64,000 bases of DNA from Steroidobacteraceae bacterium (GTDB lineage Bacteria > Pseudomonadota > Gammaproteobacteria > Steroidobacterales > Steroidobacteraceae). Shown here piece by piece: positions 42,532 to 52,075 of the stretch. The stretch is taken from NCBI GenBank assembly GCA_019634895.1, contig JAHCAM010000002.1, positions 124,001-188,000 of the forward strand, in the 5' to 3' direction. A model generated the notes under the pieces. The model was not told where the DNA came from. It did not search any database and worked only from the letters and a program-made list of their open reading frames with translations. Positions within the stretch are counted from its first letter, which is position 1; every line of letters starts with the position of its first letter. Made by a program: the position numbers and the translations under genes.

Positions 42532-43398
42532 TCAGTCTGGCACGAAATTCAGGTACGGAATCACGAAGTCCTGCGCCGCCTCGATGTCGGTGCGGAACTG
42601 GTAGTCGTTGCCGTTGCATAGCGGCGCGATGCCGTAGGAATTCACCGCCATGACGATGCTGGTTTCCGCGCCCGTCAGCGGGTCGATCCAGAACGCCGGC
42701 CCGCCCGAGTCGCCCGAGCAGGTGCCGCCGGAGCCGCTGCCCTGGCCCGGGTTGTTGGTGAACTTGAAGTTCTGCACGCCGATCGTGTCGCCGGCTGCAA
42801 GGCCGGTAACCGCCGACGTCGCCGCATAGCGCACGAAATCGTCGCCCGCGAACGGCGGAATCCTGCCCTGCAGCCCGTAGCCGACGATGCGCGCCTGGCG
42901 CGAACCGATCGAGCCGCGCGCCTTGCGCAGGAAGTCGAACTGACGCAGCGTCGGCAGCATGCCGTACTGCGCCACGGTGATCGGCTGCTCGAGCAGGATC
43001 ACGCCGATGTCGAAGGTATTCGGAAAGTCCGCAAAGTCGTTGTACTGCGGGTGCGGCACGGCCTGGCCGCGGACCCAGGTGGCGTTGAGCCATGCCGTCG
43101 TCGACGGGTAACTCGGGCGCTCGGCGGCGAACGCCGCATCGATGTCCGGCGCATTCCGCACGTAGGTCACGCTGTTCACCTCGCCGGCGCCCTCGGTGCA
43201 GTGGCCCGCGGTCAGCACCACGTAGGGCGTCAGCAGCGTGCCCGAGCAGCTGAAGAACCCGACGCCGTTCTGCACGAACAGCAGTGCGACGACGTTGGGA
43301 TGGCCGTCGTCGTCCGGCGCGCCCCAGGTGATCGCCGCCGCCTGCGTCGTGACCGCCGTCAGGCCGACCGCAGCGGCTGCCGCGAACAACTTCTTCAT
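42532..43398 (-). CDS. secreted trypsin-like serine protease (S1 family)
   Basis: This 288-residue exported protease has a signal peptide (LFAAAAAVGLTAVTTQAAA) and the S1 triad: His in LTAGHC, Asp in FDIGVILL and Ser in GTCSGDSGGPAF. Four cysteines can pair as in trypsins. A GGGGGAT ribosome site precedes the ATG. Upstream, GTTTG and CAAAC (43417-43434) form a small inverted repeat near the presumed promoter. It has its own terminator and is probably monocistronic. The target is unknown. Confidence 0.9.
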   Translation of the reverse strand: MKKLFAAAAAVGLTAVTTQAAAITWGAPDDDGHPNVVALLFVQNGVGFFSCSGTLLTPYVVLTAGHCTEGAGEVNSVTYVRNAPDIDAAFAAERPSYPSTTAWLNATWVRGQAVPHPQYNDFADFPNTFDIGVILLEQPITVAQYGMLPTLRQFDFLRKARGSIGSRQARIVGYGLQGRIPPFAGDDFVRYAATSAVTGLAAGDTIGVQNFKFTNNPGQGSGSGGTCSGDSGGPAFWIDPLTGAETSIVMAVNSYGIAPLCNGNDYQFRTDIEAAQDFVIPYLNFVPD

Positions 43399-43517
43399 GA
43401 CATATCCCCCGGAATGGTTTGTCGAATGGCAAACGCTAGCACGCCGGTGCCAGGCATTCCATGTCGCCTGAAAACTGCCCGGCGCGCCGCTGCAGCAGGC
43501 GGACGCAGCGGCGGAAA

Positions 43518-44864
43518 CTAGTTGCTGCCGGCGACCCGCAGCAGACGCCAGCTGCCGGGAATGCCCTTGAGCGTCTCGACGCCGCGCTCCTCGAAGGCGA
43601 TGCCGGAGCCGACCACGAGATCCGCCACCGTACCCGACACCAGCACCTCGCCGGGCCGCGCAAGGCCGAGCACCCGGGATGCCAGGTGGACCGCGATGCC
43701 GCCGATCCCGTCCTTGCGGCGCTCGATCTCCCCGGTATGGAGGCCGGCGCGGATCTCGAGCGCGAGCGGGCGCACTTCGTCGCGGATGCGCATGGCGCAG
43801 TGCACCGCGCGCGCCGGGCCGTCGAAGGTCGCCAGGAAGCCGTCGCCGGTGCGCTCGACTTCGCGGCCCCGGAACGCGGCCAGCTGCCGCCGCACCAGCG
43901 CGTCGTGCGCGTCGCGCAGTTCCAGCCAGCGCGCATCGCCGATGCGGGCGGCGAGCGCCGTGGAACCCGCGATGTCGGTGAACAGGACCGTCGCCAGCTC
44001 GCGTTCGGTGGTCGCGGCGGGTCGCACGCCGGTCAGGAATTCCTGGATCTCGTCGAGCACCGCCTGGCCGGCCGGCACATGGAACGGGTGACAGTCCGCG
44101 CCCGGCAGCTCGACCAGCCTGGCACCCGCGATATGCTCGGCCAGGTATCGTCCGAATGCCAGGCGGTAGTGGCGGTTCTCACGGCGGTGCAGCACCAGCG
44201 TCGGGACCCGGATCGCGGAGAGGATCGAGCGCAGGTCGAGGTTCACGACCCACCGGTACATGCGTCCGGAGGCGCCGGGCGGCATCGAGAGGCGCTGGAT
44301 CCGCGTGATCCACTCGCGCATCCGCGGGTCGCTGGCGACGGACGGCGCGGTCAGCGCCAGCATTTCCGCATCCTGTCCCCAGTGACTCTCCTGCAATGCC
44401 ACGAGCTTTTCCGTCGTGGCTTCCGGCATGCCGATCGGATAGTCGGGTGCGCGCCGCCAGCGGGCGAAGGTGTTGACGAGGACGAGTGCGGCCACGCGGT
44501 CCGGGCGGGTCGCGGCCAGCAGCATCGCCATCGGGCCGCTTTCCGTGTCGCCGATGACCGCCGTCTGCTGCGAGCCTGCCGCGTCCAGCGCGAGCACGGC
44601 GTCGTCCATCCACTCCTCGAGCGTCGGCAGCGACTCGAGCGGGACCGGATCCGAGATGCCCGTGCCGCGCTTGTCGAAGCAGACGATGCGGCCGATCCGG
44701 GACAGCCGCTGCAGGTACTGCGCGCAGGTCGGCTCGTCCCACATCGCATCGATGTTCCATCCCCAGCTCGGGACGAACAGGATGTTGCGCGGCCCGTCGC
44801 CGAAGACCTGATACCCGACGTACCCTCCCTCCGACTTCGCGTACCAGGTTTCGGGGCGAATCAT
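43518..44864 (-). CDS. alpha/beta-hydrolase fold fused to class III adenylate/guanylate cyclase
   Basis: This is a 448-residue protein. Residues of about 1-270 form an alpha/beta-hydrolase domain (FVPSWGWNID, CFDKRGTGISDP, late ADCHPFH histidine). The nucleophile elbow reads IGDTESGP, with Thr where GxSxG has Ser, so hydrolysis is doubtful. The rest is a class III cyclase catalytic domain with metal aspartates in VLFTDIAGST and TGDGFLATFDG. This fusion occurs in actinobacteria and proteobacteria. The hydrolase part may be a ligand sensor for cAMP or cGMP synthesis. A CpdA-like phosphodiesterase is encoded at 55687-56436. Confidence 0.87.
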   Translation of the reverse strand: MIRPETWYAKSEGGYVGYQVFGDGPRNILFVPSWGWNIDAMWDEPTCAQYLQRLSRIGRIVCFDKRGTGISDPVPLESLPTLEEWMDDAVLALDAAGSQQTAVIGDTESGPMAMLLAATRPDRVAALVLVNTFARWRRAPDYPIGMPEATTEKLVALQESHWGQDAEMLALTAPSVASDPRMREWITRIQRLSMPPGASGRMYRWVVNLDLRSILSAIRVPTLVLHRRENRHYRLAFGRYLAEHIAGARLVELPGADCHPFHVPAGQAVLDEIQEFLTGVRPAATTERELATVLFTDIAGSTALAARIGDARWLELRDAHDALVRRQLAAFRGREVERTGDGFLATFDGPARAVHCAMRIRDEVRPLALEIRAGLHTGEIERRKDGIGGIAVHLASRVLGLARPGEVLVSGTVADLVVGSGIAFEERGVETLKGIPGSWRLLRVAGSN

Positions 44865-44876
44865 GCCCGCTCCCGT

Positions 44877-44898
44877 GCGCGGGGCTTGCGCCCCGCGC
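44877..44898. other. GC-rich hairpin between hppA and the cyclase gene
   Basis: GCGCGGGGC and GCCCCGCGC form a 9-bp stem with a TTGC loop, 22 bases after the hppA stop and just ahead of the cyclase ribosome site. There is no T-tract, so it is probably an mRNA 3'-end or intercistronic structure rather than a strong terminator. Confidence 0.45.
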
Positions 44899-44919
44899 CT
44901 GTCGTTGATGTGAACCGGG

Positions 44920-46956
44920 CTAGAGCAGCGGCACCAGCAGCAGCGCCACGATGTTGATGATCTTGATCAGCGGGTTGATGGCCGGGCCGGCGGTGTCCTT
45001 GTAGGGATCGCCCACGGTGTCGCCGGTCACGGCCGCCTTGTGCGTGTCGGAGCCCTTGCCGCCGAAGTTGCCTTCCTCGATGTACTTCTTGGCATTGTCC
45101 CAGGCGCCGCCGCCGGTGCACATCGAGATCGCGACGAACAGTCCGGTCACGATGGTGCCGATCAGCACGCCGCCTAGCGCGCGGATGCCGGCGCCGTCGC
45201 CGAGCAGGAAGTTCATGCCGAAGCCGACGATCACCGGGACCAGGATCGGCAGCAGCGATGGCACGATCATCTCCCTGATCGCGGCGCGCGTCAGCAGGTC
45301 CACGGCCCTGGAGTAGTCCGGCTTGCCGGTGCCCTCCATGATGCCCTTGATCTCCTTGAACTGGCGCCGCACCTCGATCACGACCGATGAGGCCGCGCGG
45401 CCGACCGCTTCCATCGCCATCGCACCGAAGAGATACGGCACCAGGCCGCCGATGAACAGGCCGATGATCACCGCCGGATCGGACAGGCTGAATTCCTGCA
45501 GCTTGCCGACGATCTCGAGGTTGTGGGTGTAGTCGGCGAACAGCACCAGCGCCGCGAGCCCGGCCGAGCCGATCGCGTAGCCCTTGGTCACCGCCTTGGT
45601 GGTGTTGCCGACCGCATCCAGCGCGTCGGTGATCTTGCGCACGTCCTTCGGCAGTCCGCTCATCTCGGCGATGCCGCCGCCGTTGTCGGTGATCGGGCCG
45701 TAGGCGTCGAGCGCGACGATCAGGCCGGTCATCGACAGCATGGCGGTCGCCGCGATCGCGATGCCGTACAGGCCCGCGAGCGTGTAGGCGCCCCAGATCG
45801 CCGCGCAGATCGCGAGCACCGGCAGCGCGGTGGACTTCATCGACACCGCGAGGCCGGCGATGACGTTGGTGCCGTGGCCGGTCTTCGAGGCCTCGGCGAC
45901 GTATCGCACCGGCTGGTACTCGGTCGCGGTGTAGTACTCGGTGATGACGATCATCGCCGCCGTCAGGCCGAGGCCGATCAGCGCGCAGAAGTAGAGCGGC
46001 AGCGCCGCCTCGCCGAGCATCACCCTGGTGATGGGGTAGTACGCGATCGCCGCGATGACGCCCGAGACGATCACGCCGCGGTACAGCGCGCCCATGATCT
46101 TGCCGCCCTCGGAGGTCTTGACGAAGAACGTGCCGACGATGGAGGCGACGATCGAGACTGCGCCGAGCACCAGCGGATAGAGCACCGCTGCCTCGCCCAG
46201 CTCCTTCATCATCAGGCCCGCCAGCAGCATGGTCGCGACCACGGTGACCGCGTAGGTCTCGAACAGGTCGGCCGCCATGCCGGCGCAGTCGCCGACGTTG
46301 TCGCCGACGTTGTCGGCGATGACGGCGGGATTGCGCGGGTCGTCCTCGGGGATGCCGGCCTCGACCTTGCCGACCAGGTCGGCGCCCACGTCGGCGCCCT
46401 TGGTGAAGATGCCGCCGCCGAGGCGCGCGAAGATCGAGATCAGCGAGCCGCCGAAGGCGAGGCCGACCAGGGCGTGCAGCGCCTGGTCGCTGTCGCCGGT
46501 GAGGCGCATCATGACCGCGTAGTAGGCGGCGACGCCCAGCAGGCCGAGGCCGACCACCAGCATGCCGGTGATGGCGCCGCCGCGGAAGGCGATCTGCAGC
46601 GCGGGATTGAGGCCGACGCTGGCGGCGTGCGCCGTGCGCACGTTGGCGCGCACCGAGACGTTCATGCCGATGTAGCCGGCCGCGCCGGAGAGGATCGCGC
46701 CGAGCGCGAAACCGATCGCGGTGTACCAGTTGAGCGCAAACCCGAGCACCAGGAACAGCACCACGCCCACGATCGAGATCGTCGTGTACTGGCGGTTGAG
46801 GTAGGCGCCGGCGCCCTGCTGGATCGCGGCCGCAATCTCCTGCATGCGCGCGCTGCCCGCGGGTTGCGCGAGGATCCAGCGCACCGAGATCACGCCGTAG
46901 AGGATCGCGACCACGCTGGCCGCGATCGCGAGCCAGAGTGCTGCTTGCATCGACAT
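44920..46956 (-). CDS. hppA: membrane-bound proton-translocating pyrophosphatase, K+-independent type
   Basis: H+-PPase couples hydrolysis (or synthesis) of pyrophosphate to proton transport across the inner membrane. The 678-residue product has about 16 helices. The substrate-site motifs are [33 protein letters not shown] and the late [20 protein letters not shown]. At the position separating the two subclasses the sequence reads [10 protein letters not shown]; Lys instead of Ala there marks the potassium-independent class. It is 26 bases downstream of the PPi-dependent phosphofructokinase gene and probably shares its transcript. Confidence 0.95.
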   Translation of the reverse strand: MSMQAALWLAIAASVVAILYGVISVRWILAQPAGSARMQEIAAAIQQGAGAYLNRQYTTISIVGVVLFLVLGFALNWYTAIGFALGAILSGAAGYIGMNVSVRANVRTAHAASVGLNPALQIAFRGGAITGMLVVGLGLLGVAAYYAVMMRLTGDSDQALHALVGLAFGGSLISIFARLGGGIFTKGADVGADLVGKVEAGIPEDDPRNPAVIADNVGDNVGDCAGMAADLFETYAVTVVATMLLAGLMMKELGEAAVLYPLVLGAVSIVASIVGTFFVKTSEGGKIMGALYRGVIVSGVIAAIAYYPITRVMLGEAALPLYFCALIGLGLTAAMIVITEYYTATEYQPVRYVAEASKTGHGTNVIAGLAVSMKSTALPVLAICAAIWGAYTLAGLYGIAIAATAMLSMTGLIVALDAYGPITDNGGGIAEMSGLPKDVRKITDALDAVGNTTKAVTKGYAIGSAGLAALVLFADYTHNLEIVGKLQEFSLSDPAVIIGLFIGGLVPYLFGAMAMEAVGRAASSVVIEVRRQFKEIKGIMEGTGKPDYSRAVDLLTRAAIREMIVPSLLPILVPVIVGFGMNFLLGDGAGIRALGGVLIGTIVTGLFVAISMCTGGGAWDNAKKYIEEGNFGGKGSDTHKAAVTGDTVGDPYKDTAGPAINPLIKIINIVALLLVPLL

Positions 46957-46982
46957 GAAGTGACTCCCTTGGAAACCCTGAA

Positions 46983-48266
46983 TTATACCTTGAACCCTGT
47001 CTTCAGCCGTTTGCGCACCCGCACGCCCTTGAGCGCCGCATAGCGCGGAATGCCGTTCTCATAAGGTGGATAGGCCTCGCCGCCGATGAGCGGCTCGAGG
47101 TAGCGGCGGCAGGCCGGCGTGATGCCGAAGCCGTCCGCGGTGATGAACTCGCGCGGGACCTTCTTTTCCCGGTTCGCAACCGCGCTGATGGCGACCGAAG
47201 CGATGTCCCAGCGGTACGGCTTCGAGGATTTCCTGCGGATCACCGGCAACACGGCGTTCTTGCCGGCGAGCGCGAACTCGACCGCGGCGCGGCCGACCGC
47301 GTAGGCCTGCTCGGCGTCCACCTTCGAGGCGATGTGCCGCGCCGAGCGTTGCAGGTAGTCGGCGAGCGCCCAGTGGTACTTGTAGCCGTGCGCCTGCTTG
47401 ATCATCGTCGCCAGCGTCGGCGCGACGCCGCCGAGCTGGACGTGGCCGAAGGCGTCGCGCGTGCCCATGTCGGCGAGGAATTTCCCCCCGGCATCCTGCG
47501 TGCCTTCCGAGGCGACGATGACGCAGTAGCCCTTCTGTTCCACCGTCTCCTTCACGCGCGCCAGGAAGCGCTCGCGGTCGAAGGCGATCTCCGGGAACAG
47601 GATGAGGTGCGGCGGGTCGCCGGCCCTGCGCGCCGCGAGCCCGCCCGCGGCCGCGATCCAGCCGGCGTGCCGGCCCATGACCTCGAGGATGAACACGCGG
47701 GTCGAGGTGCGCGCCATCGAGGCGACGTCGAGCGAGGCCTCGAGCGTCGAGACCGCGACGTACTTCGCCACCGAGCCGAAGCCGGGGCAGCAGTCGGTGA
47801 CCGGCAGGTCGTTGTCCACGGTCTTCGGGATGCCGATGCAAGCGACCGGGTAGCCGAGCTCGCTGCCGAGCTGCGACAGCTTCAGCGCCGTGTCCATCGA
47901 GTCGTTGCCGCCGTTGTAGAAGAAGTAGCCGATGTCGTGGGCGCGGAATACGTCGATCAGGCGCTGGTATTTCGGCAGGTCGCGCTCGAGGTCCTTCAGC
48001 TTGTAGCGCGCCGAGCCGAAGGCGCCGGCCGGCGTATGACGCAGGTCCCTGAGCGTCGCCGCGCTCTCGCGGCCGACGTCGATCAGGTCCTCGGTCAGCG
48101 CGCCGACGATGCCGTCGCGGCCGGCGTAGAGCCGGCCGATGCGGTCCCGGTGCTTGCGGCAGGCGTCGATCACGCCGCAGGCGGAGGCATTGATCACGGC
48201 AGTGACGCCGCCGGACTGCGCGTACAGGGCATTGCGTCGGGCGGGCTTCGCTGTCCGTCGGGCCAT
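46983..48266 (-). CDS. pfp: pyrophosphate-dependent 6-phosphofructokinase
   Basis: The enzyme reversibly converts fructose 6-phosphate and PPi to fructose 1,6-bisphosphate and phosphate. The 427-residue product has the phosphofructokinase fold ([19 protein letters not shown]). Phosphoryl donor specificity is indicated by GGNDSMDT (ATP enzymes have GGDGS) and by Lys in [10 protein letters not shown] (ATP enzymes have PGTIDND). The [10 protein letters not shown] substrate motif is intact. Next to hppA this forms a PPi-metabolising pair, also known from methanotrophs such as Methylococcus. The leader carries hairpins at 48285-48301 and 48307-48332. Confidence 0.92.
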   Translation of the reverse strand: MARRTAKPARRNALYAQSGGVTAVINASACGVIDACRKHRDRIGRLYAGRDGIVGALTEDLIDVGRESAATLRDLRHTPAGAFGSARYKLKDLERDLPKYQRLIDVFRAHDIGYFFYNGGNDSMDTALKLSQLGSELGYPVACIGIPKTVDNDLPVTDCCPGFGSVAKYVAVSTLEASLDVASMARTSTRVFILEVMGRHAGWIAAAGGLAARRAGDPPHLILFPEIAFDRERFLARVKETVEQKGYCVIVASEGTQDAGGKFLADMGTRDAFGHVQLGGVAPTLATMIKQAHGYKYHWALADYLQRSARHIASKVDAEQAYAVGRAAVEFALAGKNAVLPVIRRKSSKPYRWDIASVAISAVANREKKVPREFITADGFGITPACRRYLEPLIGGEAYPPYENGIPRYAALKGVRVRKRLKTGFKV

Positions 48267-48306
48267 CGCGGGGGTCCGTCTGACGGGCGGCGCAGCCGCC
48301 CCGAGG

Positions 48307-48332
48307 GGGGCGAATCATAGCCGATTCGCCCC
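48307..48332. promoter_or_regulatory. 26-base perfect inverted repeat between pfp and adk
   Basis: GGGGCGAATC and GATTCGCCCC are separated by ATAGCC. The repeat lies 41 bases upstream of the pfp start and 74 bases upstream of adk. A second stem, GGGCGGC-GCA-GCCGCCC (48285-48301), follows on the pfp side. The pair could be an operator for a shared regulator or a structured pfp leader. Confidence 0.5.
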
Positions 48333-48405
48333 GGTTTGACGCGCCCGGAAGCCGCGGGCAGGATGGGCGCCCCTTGAACCGCCGGCGACCGGGGAGTTTG
48401 ACGGA

Positions 48406-49056
48406 ATGAGGCTGGTATTGCTCGGTGCGCCGGGCTCGGGCAAGGGCACCCAGGCCCAGCGGATGCAGGCCCGTCACGGCGTGCCGCAGGTTTCCACCGG
48501 CGACCTGCTGCGCGCGGCGGTCGCGCAGCAGACGCCGCTGGGCCGCGCCGCCAAGGCAGTCATGGACGCCGGTCAGCTGGTGGCCGACGACGTCATGCTC
48601 GGCATCATCCGCGAGCGGCTGGCGCAAGCGGATGCGGCGCGCGGCTTCATCCTCGACGGCTTCCCGCGCACGATCGCGCAGGCCGACGGGCTTGCCGGTC
48701 AGCTCGCGGATCTCGGCCTGGCGCTAGACGCGGTCGTGCTGCTGGACGTGGATCCGGAGATCCTGCTGCGGCGCATGGCCGGACGGCGCAGCTGCCGCCG
48801 CTGCGGGCGCGTGTTTCACGTCGAGTCCAATCCGCCGAAGCCCGGCGAGCTGTGCACCGACGGCAGGCCGCACGACCTGTTCCAGCGCCCGGACGACAAC
48901 GAGCAGACGGTGCGCGAGCGCCTGGCCGTGTACGCCGAGCGTACGCAGCCGCTCATCGATTACTACCAGCGCAAGGGCATGCTGCGGCGCGTGGACGCCA
49001 ACGGCACGCTGGACGAGGTCGACGCGAGGATCGAGGGCGTGCTACAGCGCCGATAG
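48406..49056 (+). CDS. adk: adenylate kinase
   Basis: Adk interconverts AMP, ATP and ADP. The 216-residue product has the P-loop GAPGSGKGTQ (7-16), STGDLLRAAV, DGFPRTIAQA and the long LID. The LID contains CRRCGRVFHVESNPP...ELC, a partial zinc-finger-like cysteine set uncommon in enteric Adk. The 3' end overlaps the convergent rnd gene by 15 bases. PPi-based glycolysis nearby makes AMP/ADP balancing relevant, but the divergent placement is the only link visible. Confidence 0.95.
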   Translation: MRLVLLGAPGSGKGTQAQRMQARHGVPQVSTGDLLRAAVAQQTPLGRAAKAVMDAGQLVADDVMLGIIRERLAQADAARGFILDGFPRTIAQADGLAGQLADLGLALDAVVLLDVDPEILLRRMAGRRSCRRCGRVFHVESNPPKPGELCTDGRPHDLFQRPDDNEQTVRERLAVYAERTQPLIDYYQRKGMLRRVDANGTLDEVDARIEGVLQRR

Positions 49057-50130
49057 CAGCGGCTCGCCGATCACCTCGCGGCGCCAGCCGGACAGCACCG
49101 GCAGTTCACGTACGCCGCGTACCAGGGCCGCGAGTTCCCGCCGGGTCGCGAGCACTTCCGGCTGGATGTCGAGTTCGGCGGCAATGGCCTGCAGCTTCTG
49201 CTGCAGCTGCTTCAGCTGCCGCACCTGCCCGGGTTCCGGCCGCGGCGCCCCGGTGGCCGGCGCCGTGCCGGCGAGTGCCGGCGCGTCGCGGATGACCGCG
49301 AGGATCTCCTCCGCCGCGCGCTCCGCCGTGCCGCGCGGCACGCTGTCGAGCGCGGCCAGCGCCTGGCGCGTGCGCGGAGGGGACTGCGCGAGCGCGTGGA
49401 TGGCGGCGTCCGGCAGCACCCAGCCGCGCGGCAGGTCGCGCGCCATCGCGCGTTCCTCGCGCCAGCGCGCGAGTGCTGCCGCGATGCGCAGGGCCTGCGG
49501 TTCCATCCGCTCCGTGCCCTTCAGTCGCCGCCAGGCTTCCGCGGGTTCGACGCTGTAGAGGGACGGGTCGCCGAGCAGCGCGGCTTCCTGCTGCATCCAT
49601 CGGCGACGGCCGGCCGACGCCAGCTTCTCCTCGAGCGTCGCGGCCAGCGCCGGCAGGTGGCGCACGTCGTCCTCGGCGTAGGCGAGCTGCTCCGCCGACA
49701 GCGGCCGGCGCGTCCAGTCGGTGCGGGCATGGCCCTTGGCGAGCTCGATGCCGAGCAGCTGGCGCACCAGTTCCGCGTAGCCGACCTGCGCCGGGAAGCC
49801 GAGCAGCGCGGCCGCCTGCTGCGTGTCGAACACCGGGCCCAGGGGGCGGCCGGTGACCGGCAGCAGCGCCTCGATGTCCTGGCGCGCGGCATGCGCGATC
49901 TTCGGCCGTCCAGGGTCCACGAGCGGCGCCGCGAGCGCGCTCTCGTCGCCGAGTTCCAGCGCGTCGATCAGCGCGATGCGGTCCGGGGTCGCGACCTGCA
50001 CCAGGCACAGGCGCGGGTAGTACGTGCGCTCGCGCACGAACTCGGTGTCGAGCGCGAGCGGCGCGCCGGCCGGCCACGAATCGACCAGCTCGCCCAGTGC
50101 TTCCGCTGTGGATACCAGCGCCATCGCCAC
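49042..50130 (-). CDS. rnd: ribonuclease D
   Basis: RNase D is a 3'-5' exoribonuclease that trims tRNA 3' ends. The 362-residue product has the DEDDy catalytic set: Asp/Glu in LALDTEFVRE, Asp in AARQDIEALL, and Tyr/Asp in LAYAEDDVRHLPAL. The C-terminal HRDC region contains RDLPRGWVLPDAAI. ATG 50130 is followed by ATG 50124 in frame, and either may be used. It is convergent with adk and divergent from a small membrane protein gene. Confidence 0.93.
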   Translation of the reverse strand: MAMALVSTAEALGELVDSWPAGAPLALDTEFVRERTYYPRLCLVQVATPDRIALIDALELGDESALAAPLVDPGRPKIAHAARQDIEALLPVTGRPLGPVFDTQQAAALLGFPAQVGYAELVRQLLGIELAKGHARTDWTRRPLSAEQLAYAEDDVRHLPALAATLEEKLASAGRRRWMQQEAALLGDPSLYSVEPAEAWRRLKGTERMEPQALRIAAALARWREERAMARDLPRGWVLPDAAIHALAQSPPRTRQALAALDSVPRGTAERAAEEILAVIRDAPALAGTAPATGAPRPEPGQVRQLKQLQQKLQAIAAELDIQPEVLATRRELAALVRGVRELPVLSGWRREVIGEPLLSAL

Positions 50131-50168
50131 CTTATTATGCGGATGCCAGAGGCCCGGCCCAAGGCTGC

Positions 50169-50684
50169 ATGATCCAGGTGCTCCGCTCGCTGATCGACAT
50201 CGCCCTGCTGCGGCGGGATCCCGGCGCGTTGCCGGCCTCCCTCGCGCTGCTGGTGCTGGTCGCCGGCTGCTATGCCGCGACCAGCGCGTTGCAGTCGTGG
50301 ATGCTGCACGGCGGCGACCGGCTGTTGGCCCGCACCGCCCTCGACCTCGGCCTCGCGCTCGCGCTGTTCTGGGTGCTGCTCGCGGCCACGCGCCGGGTCC
50401 ACCGCTACCGGCAGACCGTCATCGCCGTGCTCGGCACGTCGGTGGTGCTGACGCCATTCGTCGTCGGCCTGCTGCTGCTGCAGCAGCCGGCGCTCAGCAG
50501 CTATGCGGTGAAACTGCTGGCCTGGGCGGGATCGGTCGCGCTCATCGTCTGGTACACGCTGATCGTCGGCCACATCCTGAGGAGCGCGCTCGAGGTCGGG
50601 TTCGTCACCAGCATCGCGATCGCGCTCACCTGGCTGATCGCGGGCGACGCGCTGCTGCGCCGCATGTTCGCGCAGGGCGCCTGA
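50169..50684 (+). CDS. conserved-looking four-helix membrane protein, function unknown
   Basis: This 171-residue protein has four hydrophobic segments (SLALLVLVAGCYAATSAL, LALALFWVLLAATRRV, VVLTPFVVGLLLLQ, and a C-terminal pair around WAGSVALIVWYTLIVGHIL). The start is ATG 50169; in-frame starts back to 50097 would overlap the rnd start region. It lies 17 bases before mpl on the same strand, so a link with the cell envelope is plausible. No motif was recognised. Confidence 0.65.
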   Translation: MIQVLRSLIDIALLRRDPGALPASLALLVLVAGCYAATSALQSWMLHGGDRLLARTALDLGLALALFWVLLAATRRVHRYRQTVIAVLGTSVVLTPFVVGLLLLQQPALSSYAVKLLAWAGSVALIVWYTLIVGHILRSALEVGFVTSIAIALTWLIAGDALLRRMFAQGA

Positions 50685-50701
50685 GGCCAGGGCTTCCCCG
50701 G

Positions 50702-52075
50702 ATGCACCTGCACGTCATCGGCATCTGCGGCACCTTCATGGGCGGCCTCGCGGCGCTGGCGCGCGCGGCGGGGCACCGCGTGACCGGATGCGATGCCAAC
50801 GTCTACCCGCCGATGAGCACGCAGCTCGAGGCGCTGGGCATCGCCCTGATCGAGGGCTACGACCCGGCGCAGCTCGACCCCGCGCCCGACGTCGTCGTGG
50901 TCGGCAACGTGATGAGCCGCGGCAACCCGCTGATCGAGCGGCTGCTCGACAGCGGCCTGCCGTTCACCTCGGGCCCGCAGTGGCTGGCCGAGAATGTCCT
51001 GCGCGGGCGCGCGGTCGCGGCGGTCGCGGGCACGCACGGCAAGACCACGACCGCGTGCATGCTGGCGTGGATCCTCGATCAGGCGGGACTTGCGCCCGGC
51101 TTCCTGATCGGCGGCATCCCCGGGAATTTCGGCGTGTCGGCGCGTGCCGGCCAGGGCCCGCTGTTCGTGATCGAGGCGGACGAGTACGACACCGCCTTCT
51201 TCGACAAGCGCGCGAAATTCGTGCACTACCGTCCGCGGCACCTGCTGCTGACCAACCTCGAGTACGACCACGCGGACATCTACCCGGACCTCGCCGCCAT
51301 CCAGCGCCAGTTCCACCACCTCGTGCGCACGGTTCCGGCGTCGGGCCGCATCACCTGGAATGCAGCGGATGCGGCGCTGGCGGAGGTCCTCGCCATGGGC
51401 TGCTGGACGCCGCGCACCGGCTTCTCGCGCGGCGGTGCGGCGCAGGCGGAGTGGACCGTGCGCCTGCTCGCGGACGACGGCTCGGCCTTCGAGGTGCTGC
51501 AATCCGGCGGGCCGGCCTGCGCCGTGCGCTGGCCGCTGATCGGCCTGCACAACGTCGAGAACGGGATCGCCGCGCTCGCGGCCGCCGCCGGCATGGGCGT
51601 CGCGCCGGAGGCCGCGGCACGCGCGCTGGGCGCATTCCGCGGCGTGCGCCGCCGGCTCGAGCTGCGCGGCGAGATCGCCGGCATCCGCGTCTACGACGAT
51701 TTTGCGCACCATCCGACCGCGGTGGCCCGCACGCTCGACGGCCTGCGGCGGCACGCCGGCGCGCGGCGCATCGTCGCGGTGCTCGAGCCGCGCTCGAACA
51801 CCATGCGCCTCGGCGTGCACCGTGCCGAACTCGCGGGCTCGCTTGCCGGCGCCGACCGCGTGTGGCTGTACCAGCCCGCCGGGCTCGACTGGAGCCTCGA
51901 CGACGTCGCCGCGGCGCTCGGCGGCAAGGGCGCGGTCGCGAGCGAGATCCCGCGCCTGGTCGAGTCGCTCGCCGCCGAGCTCCGTGCCGGCGACGAGGTC
52001 GTGATCATGAGCAACGGCGGCTTCGGCGGCCTGCACGACAGGCTGCTCGCCGCGCTCGCCGCGCGGGCGCCGTGA
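50702..52075 (+). CDS. mpl: UDP-N-acetylmuramate:L-alanyl-gamma-D-glutamyl-meso-diaminopimelate ligase
   Basis: Mpl joins recycled murein tripeptide to UDP-MurNAc, returning it to peptidoglycan synthesis. The 457-residue product is a Mur ligase: N-terminal HVIGICGTFMGGLAALA, ATP-binding AGTHGKTTTACML, FVIEADEYDTAFFDKR, LTNLEYDHADIY and the C-terminal YDDFAHHPTAV. The GTFMGG and DEYDTAFFDKR forms are typical of Mpl rather than MurC. It overlaps the next gene by 4 bases (GTGA). Confidence 0.95.
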   Translation: MHLHVIGICGTFMGGLAALARAAGHRVTGCDANVYPPMSTQLEALGIALIEGYDPAQLDPAPDVVVVGNVMSRGNPLIERLLDSGLPFTSGPQWLAENVLRGRAVAAVAGTHGKTTTACMLAWILDQAGLAPGFLIGGIPGNFGVSARAGQGPLFVIEADEYDTAFFDKRAKFVHYRPRHLLLTNLEYDHADIYPDLAAIQRQFHHLVRTVPASGRITWNAADAALAEVLAMGCWTPRTGFSRGGAAQAEWTVRLLADDGSAFEVLQSGGPACAVRWPLIGLHNVENGIAALAAAAGMGVAPEAAARALGAFRGVRRRLELRGEIAGIRVYDDFAHHPTAVARTLDGLRRHAGARRIVAVLEPRSNTMRLGVHRAELAGSLAGADRVWLYQPAGLDWSLDDVAAALGGKGAVASEIPRLVESLAAELRAGDEVVIMSNGGFGGLHDRLLAALAARAP

